From Aegilops tauschii subsp. strangulata (Eukaryota > Streptophyta > Magnoliopsida > Poales > Poaceae), in assembly GCF_002575655.3 (NCBI RefSeq), contig NC_053041.3, positions 370,371,054-370,435,053 of the forward strand: 64,000 nt of DNA, in the 5' to 3' direction. The translations under genes were made by a program, and so were the position numbers. Shown here one piece after another: positions 34,616 to 46,372 of the stretch; positions within the stretch are counted from its first letter, which is position 1; every line of letters starts with the position of its first letter. A model generated the notes under the pieces. The model worked only from the letters and a program-made list of their open reading frames with translations. It did no database searches and was not told where the DNA came from.

Positions 34616-35464
34616 TCTTTAACCGAAGGATAGGAGTAAATGCATCAACCTTCCCTGGTAGATTGGCTATGAATCTCCTCAAATAATTGACCTTGGCAAG
34701 GAATTTTTGCATATCTCTCTTGCATGTTGGAGCCTCTACTTTCTGTATAGCTTCTATCTTTTTGGGATCAATTTCCACGCCATCTTCATGAATCATGAAA
34801 CCCAGAACTTCCTAGCCGATACACCAAAGGCACACTTCAAAGGATTCGTTTTCAGCCCATATTTCTTCATTCTTTCAAAAGCCAAACGCAAATCGGCTAA
34901 GTGAGATTCAAAAGCATCCGATTTGACAACAATATCATCAATATAGACCTCAAGTATAACACCAAGTAAATCATGAAAAATTAAATTGATAGCCCTTTGA
35001 TACGTGGCACCGACATTCTTTAATCCAAAGGTCATCACCGTCCACTCAAATAAACCAAGGAAACCGGGGCATCGAAAAGTCGTTTTGGACATGTCCTCTT
35101 CGGCCATAAAAATCTGATTATACCCCGCATTACCATCAAGAAAGCTAATGACCTTATTTCCAGAAGCATCATTAATAAGCATTGGCATGGGATACTCATC
35201 TTTAGGTGTAGCTCTATTCAAATCTCTGAAATCAATGCACACCCTCAACTTGCCAGAGCCTTTCTTCTCTACTGGCACAATGTTAGAAATCCACTCGGCA
35301 TACGTGCAAGGTCTAATAAAGTTAGCTTTAAGCAAACGACCGATCTCTTCCTTGATCCGGTCATACATTTTTGGATTAAACTTTCTGGCCGATTGTTTGT
35401 ATGGTCTAAAACCGGCCTTTATAGGTAACCGATGCTCCACTAGCTCTCGGCTTAAACCTCGCAT
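34569..35464 (-). pseudogene. Tat-type reverse transcriptase
   Basis: Reverse transcriptase with the expected blocks: FIRPCTYAEWISNIVPVEKK, LRVCIDFRDLNRATPKDEYP, DGNAGYNQIFMAEED, TFRCPGF, MTFGLKNVGATYQ and the catalytic box VYIDDIVVKS (YIDD form of YXDD). The thumb follows (GLKTNPLKCAFGV). One missing base near 34808 shifts the frame just before GFMIHEDGVE, which resumes at 34796. It would copy genomic RNA into cDNA. The catalytic box is intact but the protein is broken. Confidence 0.9.
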
Positions 35465-35488
35465 CTCATGATATTCCCATGCAAAGCA

Positions 35489-36555
35489 TCAAACATATTC
35501 TTTCAACAGCTCGATCAACTTAGCTTTATGATCGGCTCTTAAATTTTTGTTTACGAATGTCAGCCTAGGAATTGAACCATCTCCTATATCTATCTCTTCT
35601 AATGGATCGACCGATGTAAAATCTTGTCCTAATTTATCCATATCATCTAACTCTTCTATGGACTCATACATGTCGTTCTCATTGGACCGATATTCTAGAA
35701 GACGCTTTTTTAACCACTCTGAGTTAGGATCCATTTAAATAGATCATACCTAGGAGCCGATTATCGCCAACCGGCTTTACAGAAACGGGCACGAAACCAG
35801 TTTTTGTGGCGCTAAGAAAATTAAATTCTGATAAGTCGCGCCCCGTCAAGCAAGTAGCATTGGGATGTTGCCAATCCACCGATGCATCGGCCAAAGCAAC
35901 ACAAGCCAAATTATCCGCATGAATGACTTCTACTTCATCATCAACCCACTGAATTTAACACTGGTGCATAGTAGATGGCACGCATTGGTTTGCATGAATG
36001 CAATCGCGGCCTAATATCACATTGTAGTTACCTTGCACCTCGGCGACAAAGAATGTGCTAGCCAAAGTCTTACTTCGCACCATGAGCTCCACATACATCA
36101 CACCTTTGGCTTCAGTTTTCTCTTTGCCTTCAAATACATTGAGCACCATGTTGGTCTTTATCAGCTCTTCATCACGCAGCCCCAATTTTTGAAGACCTAA
36201 TATGGCATAAGATTCACCACAGCACCACCATCAACAAGCATTCTAGCAACCGGCGATCCATAAGTATGACCTTTAAGGAACAATGGCTTCAAGTGCATCA
36301 CCGGTTCTTTTGGCTTCTCAAATATAGCATTTTTAGGACCGAAATCCAACTGAGCTACTTCCCCTTCTTCATCTATAGCACAAAATTCAGCGGGTAAGTA
36401 ATACACCATATTAATATCCATACCTTCATGAACCGGTGTAGACTCATAATCAAGCGTATCATCTCCATCCTCAAGCATGTCCCCTGACTCCTAAATATCT
36501 CCAAGTGAAGAGGAAGTAATAGGTGAAGTGGACGATGTAATAGCAGCCGCATCAT
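35489..36555 (-). pseudogene. Tat-type aspartic protease and pol linker
   Basis: The protease is spread over several frames. The active-site loop ARMLVDGGAVVNLMPY (36200-36240) has DGG in place of the common DTG/DSG, and the flap/strand segment VQGNYNVILGRDCIHANQC (about 35980-36040) follows. After frame breaks, 35489-35909 encodes the acidic linker before RT (GDNRLLGMIYLNGS; DPLEEIDIGDGSIPRLTF). Several single-base changes have opened stops between pieces, so no processive frame remains. Confidence 0.8.
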
Positions 36556-36600
36556 CCTCTATTGGTAGTGTAGGTGTTGCTATGATCAATGCAGAAGTTG

Positions 36601-39403
36601 CTACATTTTCCTTTTGCTTAGGCTTCCACACTTGTTTTGGGGGTACCATGGGACGACTTTCATTGAACAATTTACCCTTTGCTTCTCTGCTTCTTGTTCC
36701 TCCTTCTCATGGCTTCTCATGCGCTGCAATCTCCTTTTTTGTGCCTTGGTCAGACCGGAAGGAAACCACTTAGGCTGAGTATATTTTGGATCCCTCGACT
36801 TGGCCTTGCTTGTGCTAGCTTCATGATCATTAGCCATGGGTCCCTGCTGGACAACAACCACATATTTATTAGAATCAGCCGGATTATCAACAATAATCGG
36901 CTCTTTGACTGTTAATTCTTTAGTGCCTATCATAATAGTTTCAGCACTAATATTCTTCTCCTTTTGCTTGCTAGGCTCTGAAATTTCAGCACTTGGTGAT
37001 TTAGCATGCCACACTTGCTTGCCAACCCTTCCATGATTATCTTGCACTGGCCGATTGACACTGTTGTTCAAACGGCCTCGTGTGGGATAAGAGAGCCTCT
37101 CACGAATGGGCCTCCTTGGTCCTGCCCACCCCGGATGAAAAGCATAAGGGGCCATTGGGGGCTACCCCCATCCTCCATTGAAACCTCCCATGTAGTATGG
37201 CGCATAGGGGGGTGGCGCCATCCATGGTCCCGGTGCCCACGACCCATATGGCCTTGCATGATGCTGAAAGTCTTCCCGAGGAGGTGACCTTGAGCGCTTC
37301 AAATTTGATGATCAGTTAGAGCTCGAACCGGCTGCTTGATTGACATATTTGGACAACAACATATCAAAAGTTGGCTTGATCTTGTTGCGATGCACTTTAG
37401 CTTCACTCGTCTCCCACTTTCCAACCTCTGGTCTCTTGGGCTTAACAAATTTGGCATGAGTGTTCTCTTGCACTTGTGGTTGCCCCCCGAGTGTAGGGTT
37501 CTTGATGGTGATTTTGATCACTTCCTTGCCATCGGGTTGCTTATCAAGCACAACCTGTCTCCCCAAGACCTTGTCGCCCGCCTTGTCTTTCTTGGGCTCA
37601 CCAACAATGACATTAGCTTTATTAGCAGAGTCGGCTACCTCCGGCCGAATGAGCAGCTTCTTTCCCTCCAAATCTATGGTATTCATTGGAAAAGGATGTT
37701 TGTCAACTTGCATCTCAGAAAAATTCAATCGTCCGTCATTAATGGCCGATTGTATATGTCGTCGAAAAACATTACAATCGTTAGTGGCATGAGAAAAAGA
37801 ATTATGATACTTGCAATAAGCACGCCATTTTAGCTCTTCAAACAGGGGTAAAGTATGAGATATTCTAATAATCTTGGCTTGCAACAAAGCATCAAATATT
37901 CTATCACACTTAGCAATGTTGAAAGTAAATTTCATCTCTTCATAAAAAATCTTATGAATCGTCTTTAAATCATTGCAACTAAATGGTTTGGCCTTAGATG
38001 GCCAAAAATTCAGTAGCATAAATATCACCCTCATTGTGCGAGCGGTCACTATCATATTGAACCATAGTCATCTTAGGACGATCAGTTTTATATCTATGCA
38101 CTTCTTTAAGATCTTTGCTTCGGCTTTCTTGAGCCAAAGCCCTTTGCAAGACTTGGTTGATATTTAAAAACTCATATCCTTCTAGCCTTTCTCTAATGTG
38201 AGTTCTCAAACCACTCAGCACAAGATCATCCAAATCTCTCTCGGTTATCACCAAACTATAGCACCGGATTTTTGTCTCTCTAAATCTCTTGACGTAATCG
38301 GAGACCGATTCATCATGCTTTTGTCTAACCGATGTAAGATGTGACAGCTTAAGCTCATTATCACCACTATAAAAATGATCATGAAACTTTTGTTCCAAGT
38401 AAAACCATGTAGTAATAGAACCGGGTGGTAACGCATAAAACCACGAGAAAGCAGTACCGGTTAAAGATAAAGGAAAATAATGTACTCTCCACTCATCTCG
38501 TGAAATTGCCTCACCTAATTGTGCCAAGTACTGACTAACATGCTCCCATGTGACTTTTGTGCCCTCTCCATTGAACTTAACAAAATCTGGAATTTTATAT
38601 CCCGGAGGGCATTGAATTGCATCAAAGTATTCTGGATCTGGCTTTCGGTAAATATGGTTCCTTGGTAACTCAACTCCAAAATTCTCTTAGAGCATCTTAG
38701 CCATCTCCTCTCTAAGATTATCTAGACCATCATCCACAGTGGACGATGAAGCTTGTGGCAGTGGCATAGGAGGAGTAGGGTTAGTAGTTGCAGGTGTGAA
38801 TTATGGCATGTATGCCGAATTGTAATTCGGCAGTGATCTAACAGTGTTTGCACTTGTAGGTAGGGTTTGGTTCGGCGTCACCACCGAACTTGGCATACTC
38901 ATGATACGATTAATGGGTGCAGCAACAATTTGATTTGTGGGGCTAGGATAAAAATTCATCGGCATGGGAGGCGCCGATGAAATAGGTAAAGTTGGATTAG
39001 GGATTTCTGCGGTAACAGGAACACCAACATTACCAATAGATGGTTGAGGCATACTTTTTTTAGCATTACTATTTTCCAAGAAAATTTGGTATAAAATATT
39101 ATTGCTATCAGTAATGCGACTATCAATTTCAGCCCATACCTCGGGAGAGACGGTATTACTCGCAAAGGGTTTAACTTGCTCATCATGAAGAGGAGGAAGC
39201 TTGATTTCTCCAACCAGAGTGATGTTGCCTTGGCGATCCTTCTTGAAATTCCCAAGGAACTCCTGCATCTCCTTCTCTTCACATGCCTTCTTGTAATCCT
39301 CATAAATTTGGCGATGTTCTGCCGATAATTCCTCAAAATTGGGCTTGATGATGTTACCGGCATCCACTTCAGATGGCTTAGGAATCTTGTCGCTGGTAGA
39401 CAT
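36601..39403 (-). pseudogene. Tat-type gag pseudogene
   Basis: Gag begins MSTSDKIPKPSEVDAG (ATG complement of 39401-39403), chosen because it is the first ATG after the LTR and primer site. N-terminal part: 38801-39403. The Retrotrans_gag domain lies at 37994-38527 (SLTGTAFSWFYALPPGSI; FHDHFYSG; SVSDYVKRFRE). The C-terminal part, 37312-38055, has a zinc-binding CKYHNSFSHATNDCNVFRRH. The segment 36601-37155 continues it with low-complexity sequence. A TAA at 38687-38689, another stop after 38801 and a frameshift near 38000 break it. Gag would form the particle. Confidence 0.85.
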
Positions 39404-39454
39404 GATGGATGATGATGATTTCTCTTTAGTCCCCAGCGGAGTCGCCCAAAAGTG

Positions 39455-40470
39455 TGTTTGCAAGACACGTCGTGTACCCTCGACGTCGAGCGCGATACGC
39501 AAGACACGTCGCTGAAGGAGGCTCACCGGAAGCGCGATATGCAAGACAATCTAGCGAGCTCTTTTGAAGACCCGAAACCCCACGCGACCGGGAGAGACCC
39601 CATCTAGACGCACGGCGGTGATGGGCTGCCCTAGGTCAGTTTGCCCGCCCCTAGGACTTCGTAGATCAAAGCTCTCCGAAGCGAAGAACACCGATGAACG
39701 AGAAGCAAAAAACTAGGGTAGGAGATGAAAGTTTGTAGATGGGTTTTTGCGATTGTGTGTTGTTGTTTCAATCGGCCATCACCCCTCATGTATACAAGAG
39801 GCGGCTGGACTTCCCATGCAAGGAAAAGTTGTAATTCACGTTCGAAACCCTAGTTTGGGTCGAACTCAGAATCTGAACTTTCCAAAATTGTTCGGTTTAC
39901 AACCTGGTTGCACCTTGTGGGTCAAATTTATGGCAGTAAACGACCTTCGATGGAAATGCGTCCAAAAGCATATTTACTCGTTTCGACGAGGCGAACAACT
40001 TTTGTGTTGAACGTTTTTCAATTTGAGGCCGTATTCAGGGCCAAATCGCTTGCGCAAAATAGCTAATTATTCACGCAGCTGATCTGACATACCCACATGT
40101 GTGTCTGGTTCCGGGCGTCATATTTTACTCACTGGAGGGTCGCGCTGTGCGGGCTCTAACTTTTTCGTACGACCTCAGATTGGGATGATCTTTATATCAA
40201 AATCGATCGTTTCGACGAGACGAAGACAATTCGTGTAGATTAGTTTTCCATATGGGGCCGTCTTGGGGGCGTAATAAGCCCAAAACTGCTCTGGATACAA
40301 AATCTCAGTATTTCGGACACAACTTCGGCCTTAGAGATGAGATCGGATGGCTATGATTCAAATATCAAAGTTTCTCCTTTCGATGATACAAAACTTTCTC
40401 ACTTTGAAAACTTTTCCATTTGAGGCCTTCTTAATTATGTTTTTGACAATGCCAAAATCTGGTGTCAACA
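39455..40470 (-). repeat. 5' LTR of the Tat-type element, with primer site at its inner edge
   Basis: A 1,016-bp LTR from TGTTGACACCAG (40470) to GTCTTGCAAACA (39455) on the minus strand. It is followed by TTGGGCGACTCCGCTGGGGA (about 39430-39450), the primer-binding site. The last bases differ from the 3' LTR by small indels. Confidence 0.9.
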
Positions 40471-40747
40471 GTGGGTAGTGTCATAGGTGTGATAACATAG
40501 AGACCAATATTTAGTACTTTGCAGAGTCATTTTTCATTGGGGAGTGCTCTATGATGATAACATATTGTGTTGCTCCATTTTTCTCTCTCCTCTTTGATTA
40601 CTTGCCACATCATTTTTTTTCTTATATGATATGCATGTTACTATGGCTAGTCTAAGTGTGCATTTTCCTACATGGTGTGGTTAATGTGTTGATCCGGTGC
40701 GGCTTTCTCTTTCTTATGTTTCTCTTCTTTCCTTCACTCCATAACTA

Positions 40748-41047
40748 CTCCCTCCGTCCGATGAAGAGTGTACCTCTAGCTTCAAATTTTGTCCCAAAAA
40801 AAGTGCACTTCTATCTTCCCAATGCACTTTAAAGTGGGAAAAAATACTTCTCCCTCATCACACGGTAATCAAGACCAATAGCAATCTACATATTGTCTTC
40901 TTAATTTCTACATGCTCTTCGCTCATTGGGGGTTGGGTAATTAAATAGGAAAAAGATGGTGGCTTGCAGCTTTCCAATGCATTTTTACTCAACTCCATAA
41001 TCTGTCCTAAAATTTCTAGATGTACACTCTTCATCGGACGGAGGGAG
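40748..41047. mobile_element. Stowaway MITE (300 bp)
   Basis: Inverted ends CTCCCTCCGTCCGATGAAGA and, on the minus strand, the same 20 bases. Flanking TA at 40746-40747 and 41048-41049. Typical Mariner-derived MITE with no coding capacity. Confidence 0.93.
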
Positions 41048-41097
41048 TAGGCCATAATGATAAGATACAAACATGATCCCTAAACTAATAAAATGTA

Positions 41098-41333
41098 CTC
41101 CCTCTTTCCATCTATATAGGGCCTAATTCGTTTTTAAGACCGTCTTTGACTATTGATAAGATTAATAATATATGAGATGTATAATACGAAAATTATATCA
41201 TTGGAAGCTCCTTTCACGTACGAATTTGACGATATGCTTTGTGTAACTTGCATGTCATATATTATTGCTCTAACACTTGGTCAAAGTTAGCCTCAAAATA
41301 TGCATTAGGCCCTATATAGATGGAAGGAGGGAG
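41098..41333. mobile_element. Stowaway MITE (236 bp)
   Basis: Inverted ends CTCCCTCTTTCCATCTATAT and CTCCCTCCTTCCATCTATAT, flanked by TA (41096-41097 and 41334-41335). Different subfamily from the one 50 bp to the left. The 200 bp that follow hold only a GA-rich patch. Confidence 0.93.
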
Positions 41334-41541
41334 TAGCACACTTAGCTACAACATAAGAAACAATGCATGTGGTTGCCTCTATTTTCTTCCACCACCTAGA
41401 ATTACATGATAAGAGCCAATACATTGGGAGCGCCCTAAGATTGGCGTTGGTAGAATTTGTCACATGGGATTTTTGATAATGTGACATAGAAATAAGGGGA
41501 GACGGGGGAGAGAGAGAGAGAGGAGGGTTGTGTGTACATGA

Positions 41542-41821
41542 GACTACCCATAGTGGGGAGTAACTTAGAATAGTAACATGCATTTGTTACTAGTCTATGT
41601 TACTACCTATAGCAGGGAGTAACATGTGTGTGGTGTCATGCAACACTTAATTTATTAGGTTGTGGACTCATCTTGTCTTGATATGTGTGATGTTACCCAT
41701 AGTGTGAGTAATATACTATGTTACCACATGCGTCTCTTTCTCATTAATTATTTGTCACATCATATATTTGGCCTAGATATGTCTGATGCTACCACTTATG
41801 TTACTCCCACTATGGGTAGTC
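41542..41821. mobile_element. MITE with GACTACCCATAGTG ends (280 bp)
   Basis: Ends GACTACCCATAGTGGGGAGT and GACTACCCATAGTGGGAGTA (minus strand) are near-perfect inverted copies. TGA flanks both sides (41539-41541 and 41822-41824). A 3-bp duplication points to a Harbinger/Tourist relative, although TGA is not the usual TWA. It shares the GAGTAACTTAG-type subterminal sequence with the split MITE at 31008. Confidence 0.8.
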
Positions 41822-41842
41822 TGAGTTAATAACCGCACAAGG

Positions 41843-42521
41843 TGTTGGAAATATGCCCTAGTGGCAGTAATAAAGTTGTTATTATCACATTTCCTTATTC
41901 ATGGTAAATGTTTATTATCCATGCTAGAATTTTATTGACCGAAAACTTAAATACGTGTCTGGATACACAAACAGACAATGTGACCCTAGTAAGCCTCTAC
42001 TTGACTAGCTCGTTGATTAAAGAGGGTTAAGGTTTCCAACCGTAAGCTTAGCATCTGATCATGTCACTTAGTTTAATTGCTACGACTTTCTTCATGTCAA
42101 GTATCTATTCCTTAGACCATGAGATCGTGCCACTCCCTAATACCTGAAGAATACTTTGTGAGTATCAAACATCACTTCATAACTAAGTCATCACAAAGGT
42201 GCTCTACAAGTATCTCGGAAAGTGTGTGTTGGCTTGCATGGATCGAGACTTGGATTTGTCAATCCGTATGACGGAGGGATATCACTGGGCCCTCTCGGTA
42301 ATACAACATCATGAATAGCTTGAATGCATGTGACTAATGTGTTTATCCATGGGGATCTTGTATTACAAAACGAGTAAAGAGACTTGCCGGTAACGAGATT
42401 GAACTAGGTATGGTGATACCGATGATCGAATCTCGGGCAAGTAACATATCGTCGGACAAAGGGAATTGTATACGGGATTAACTGAAACCTTGACATCATG
42501 GTTAAAATTGATAATGATCTT
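41843..42521 (+). mobile_element. Partial Angela/BARE-type Copia LTR
   Basis: Starts TGTTGGAAATATGCCCTAG and follows the LTR at 4967-6724 (read on the minus strand) for 679 bp, including the shared segment with CTTGCCGGTAACGAGATTGA. It is cut at 42521 by the Gypsy LTR. The rest of this LTR and the element should lie right of the window. It is the outermost layer of the nest that fills the right third of the window. Confidence 0.88.
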
Positions 42522-44038
42522 TGATGACCCACAAGTATAGGGGATCAATCGTAGTCCTTACGATAAGTAAGAGTGTCAACCCAACGAGGAGCAGAAGGAA
42601 ATGACAAGTGGTTTTCAGCAAGGTAATGTCTGTAAGCGCTGAAATTGTAAGTAACAGATAATTTGGTAGCAGGATAATTTGTAACAAGCACGTAACGGTA
42701 ACGGCAAATAATATGCAGCAAGATAGCCCAATCCTTTTGTGGCAAAGGACAGGACAAAACGGTTTCTTATAATAAGCAAAGTGTTCTTGAGGGCACACGG
42801 GAATTTCATCTAATCACTTTCACCATGTTGGCTTGATTTGTGTTCACTACATTAATAATTTGATATGTGGGTGGATCGGTGCTTAGGTGCTGTTCTTACT
42901 TGAACAAACCTCCTACTTATGATTAACTCCCTCGCAAGCATCCGCAACTACGAGAAAGGTATTAAGATAGAATCTAACCATAGCATTAAACTTTTGGATC
43001 CAAATCGGTCCCTTACGAAGTAGCGCATAAACTAGGGTTTTAAGCTTCTGTCACTCTAGCAACCCATCATCTAATAACTACTCCATAATGCATTCCCTTA
43101 GGCCCAAATATGGTGAAGTGTCATGTAGTCTACGTTCACATGACACCACTAAGGGAATCACAACATACATATTATCAAAATATCGAACACATATCAAGTT
43201 CACATGATTACTTGCAACATGATTTCTCCCGTGACCTCGAGAACAAAAGTAACTACTCACAACTGATAAACATGTTCATGATCAGAGGGGTATTAAATAG
43301 CATAATGGATCTAAACATATAACGTTCCACCAAATAAACCATATAGTGATGAACTACAAGATGTAATCAACACTACTAGTCACCCACACGTACCAATCTA
43401 AGGTTCCGGTACAAAGATTGAACACAAGAGATGAACTAGGGTTTGAGAGGAGATGGTGTTGGTGAAGATGTTGATGAAGATTGGCCTCCTCAAGATGAGA
43501 GGGTTGTTGGTGATGATGATGACGATGATTTCCCCCTCCAGGTGGGAAGTTCCCCCGGTGGAATCGCTCCGCCGGAGGGCAAAAGTGCGCCTGCCCAAGT
43601 TCCGCCTCGAGACGGCAGCGCTCCATCCTGAAAGTCCTCTCCTGGTTTTTTCTGGGTCAAAATGACTTATATACCAGAAGATGGGCACCGGAGATGGGCC
43701 GAGGAGGGCACATCCGACCAGGGCGCGCCTAGGCTCCCTGGCGCGCCCAGGTGGGTTGTGCCCACCTGGTGGGCCCCCTCTGGTAGTTATTCGCTCCAAT
43801 AATTCTTATTTATTCCATAAAAACTCCTCATGAAGTTTCAACTCATTTGGAGTTGTGCAGAATAGGTAGTGTGACGTAGCTTTTTCATGTCCAGATTTCC
43901 AGCTGCCGGAATTCTCCCTCTTTGTGTGAACCTTGCATATTATGAGAGAAAAGGCATTACAATTACTCCAAAAAACATTATTATGCATAAAACATTATAA
44001 ATAACAGTAGGTAAACATGGTGCAAAATGGACGTATCA
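42522..44038 (-). repeat. 3' LTR of the Gypsy element
   Basis: A 1,517-bp LTR reading TGATACGTCCATTTTGCACC from 44038 and ending GGGTCATCA at 42522. It is homologous over its length to 317-1820. Confidence 0.9.
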
Positions 44039-45511
44039 ACTCCTCCAACCTTAGACATCGCTTGTCCTAGAGTGAAAACCGAAATCGAAAAACATGTCCA
44101 CATGCTTAGAGAGAGGTGTCGATAAAAAAAATGCGGACATAGAAGCATCATGTAAATTATTATAACATCAACAAAATTTAACATAACAAACTATGTTCTC
44201 GGTCAACTTTGCAACTACAATTCATCATCTTTTCAGGAAGGGTCACGTATCGGAGCCTTTAGGCAAGTCCACATACTCAACCATCATATAGTCTTCTATG
44301 ATTGCTAACACTCACCGCATACACATGAGCAAAACGTTTCAACCGGACACATAGAAAGATAGGGCTTATAATTTCGCCTCCCAACGTATTCACCTCAAGG
44401 GTGATGTCAACAATAATAACTCATGCTACCCATATCCAACTGGATATATGTGCCTAGATCTTTCCTCACCACATGATGCTTGCCAAAAGATAAAAATAAA
44501 AAGGAATAGATAGAAAAACTTTGACTCTTGCATGAAAGTAAATACATAAAAGTAAAACATAGGCCCTTCGTAGAGGGAAGCAGAGGTTGCCATGCGCTTT
44601 TTGTTTGTATGCTCAATCCCTTAGTGCAAAAGAACGTCACATTATATTGCCCCTTATAATAGCAACCTTTATTATGCAGTCTGTCTCTTTTATTCTTTGC
44701 CATCACAAGTTCGTACAATGCTCAATTTTCTCTTACACTAAATGATCTAAGACTTTTAGAAGCAATTTTATTTCCTTGTTGCACCGATGAAAACTTACTT
44801 GAAGGATCTTACTCAATCCTTAGGTAGGTATGGTGGACTCTTGAAAATAAGATTTGGGTTTAAGGGTTTTTGGATGCATAAGTAGTATCTCTACTTGGTG
44901 CAGAATTTTTGGCTAGCAAAGATGGGGGGAAAGCACCACATGTTAAAGGATCTATGACAATATAACTTCTATGTGAATATGAACAAACATAAATCATTAC
45001 GTTGTCTTCCTTGTCCAACGTAAACAATTTTGGCATATAATATTTCGATGGGGGCTCACACTCACAAAAGATTTCCTAGATAGTGTATTTTCATGTGAAT
45101 CTTCTCTTCCCTTATTAATTCTTTCATGAATTGCATCATTCACCAATGGTATGTTTGTCAATCTCTAATAAAATTTTCTACTTATACTTTTCGTTGTGTG
45201 GTGTCATTACTTACCATAAGATTAGCATATGATCTTTTTCATTTATTTCCTTTCTTTTTTGTTGAACATGAAAGTAAAGAAAACAGAACTCCAATAAACT
45301 TTATTATATATCTCGCATATGATTACAAAGATAGATCACTAAGCAAACTCTCGAAAAGAAAGGATCGAACTAAACTTTTATTCATCTAAAGCAAAAGATA
45401 ACTTTGGATTAACCTAAGGTAAATAAAGGAAAAATATAGTGGAGGTGATACGATACCGGGGCACCTCCCCCAAGCTTGGCGCAAGCCAAGGGGAGTGCCC
45501 ATACCCGATAC
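44039..45511 (-). other. Gypsy untranslated region between the extra frame and the 3' LTR
   Basis: No frame with family resemblance. The stretch starts with the polypurine tract at the LTR edge and includes an AT-rich segment. Frames up to 103 codons here look fortuitous. Confidence 0.6.
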
Positions 45512-46036
45512 TCAATTCTCTTTTAGTGATGAAGAAGGAGGTGGTGGTGATGAAGTGGTAGCGATCTTGTCCTCGGGTTTCCATTGCAGAGGCTCACCAT
45601 CATAAGAGGAGGAGTGAGTCTCTCGGGTCCTGCAACTGGCGGCCAAACTCATACCTTTAAACCTTGCCTCATATTCAAAGACTTGGTTTTGAAGGTTGTA
45701 GATCTGGCTCTGGAGGAACTTGATTTGCTCGTTGAAGGAGAAGACGATGTCCTTCATGGACTTGCCATACACCTTGATATCATGGGTGTAGTCCGCGATC
45801 ATGAGGTGATTGGCATTGAGTCCACGTTCCACCATCCCCTTGCACCGGAAGACTTCGTGCTCCATAGCTTCAAGCCTAGCCTCCACGGATCCAGTCCCCT
45901 TGGGGCCTTACACATCGTGGATGTGGAGCACCCCCTCACGCATCTGGATAGCTTGAGGGTGCTGCATCACCTCCCGTAAATATGGGTTGATGACGTTCTC
46001 GAAGAACTTGTCCTTGATGGAGCCTGAAGAGGCCAT
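45512..46036 (-). pseudogene. Small extra Gypsy frame downstream of pol
   Basis: A 175-codon frame starting MASSGSIKDKFFENVI (ATG complement of 46034-46036), chosen because it is the first ATG with a good context and continuous coding. A TAA near 45909 interrupts it after LHIHDV. The C-terminal two thirds (MEHEVFRCKGMVERGLNANH ... FLQSQIYNLQNQVFEYEARF) looks helical and may be a coiled coil. It ends in serine- and proline-rich sequence. Such frames between pol and the 3' LTR recur in some Triticeae Gypsy families; their function is not known to me. Confidence 0.6.
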
Positions 46037-46372
46037 GGTGGATTAGATCTGTCAGAAAACAGCAAGGAAAATAAAACATGAGATTTCTCCGCGATACAGA
46101 GGTCAATAGGTTCGAGGGGTATATAAAGATTTTTTATCTTGGGAAACAAGCAAACGGAAGAAAAACAGAGTCCGAAAGGTACCCGAGGTGGGAACAACCC
46201 ACCTGGGCCCGCCTGGCAAGCCAGGCGCGCCCTGGTGTCTTGTGCCCACCAGGGGTGCCTTCCTGGTTGTTTCTTATTTTCCTAATTTTTGTTATATTCC
46301 AAAACAGACAGAAAATATTTTTGCAGATTTTTTGGAGTCCGTTTACTTACCGTATCACGTACCTCCTTTTTT

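Larger units (their letters stand above)
31072..40470 (-). mobile_element. Complete Tat-lineage Gypsy retrotransposon with TSD GTGGG
   Basis: A 9,399-bp element bounded by two related LTRs (31072-32090 and 39455-40470) and a perfect 5-bp duplication GTGGG (31067-31071 and 40471-40475). Order on the minus strand: 5' LTR, primer site, gag, protease, RT, RNase H, a second archaeal-type RNase H, integrase, a repeat-rich 3' UTR, polypurine tract AAACAGGGGGGCA, 3' LTR. A second RNase H is a feature of the Tat group of plant Gypsy elements. By eye the LTRs differ at about 4-6% of positions, mostly transitions. Premature stops and frameshifts have inactivated gag and pol. Confidence 0.92.
31008..40652. 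mobile_element. MITE split by the Tat-type Gypsy element
   Basis: Left part 31008-31071 begins GGCTAGTCATAGTGGAGAGT; right part 40476-40652 ends ACTATGGCTAGTC. The ends are inverted copies (GRCTAGYCATAGT), and the rejoined element would be about 241 bp. The Gypsy insertion duplicated GTGGG at the break. TTA precedes the left end, but a matching copy on the right is not clear. I read it as a Harbinger-like MITE. Confidence 0.6.
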
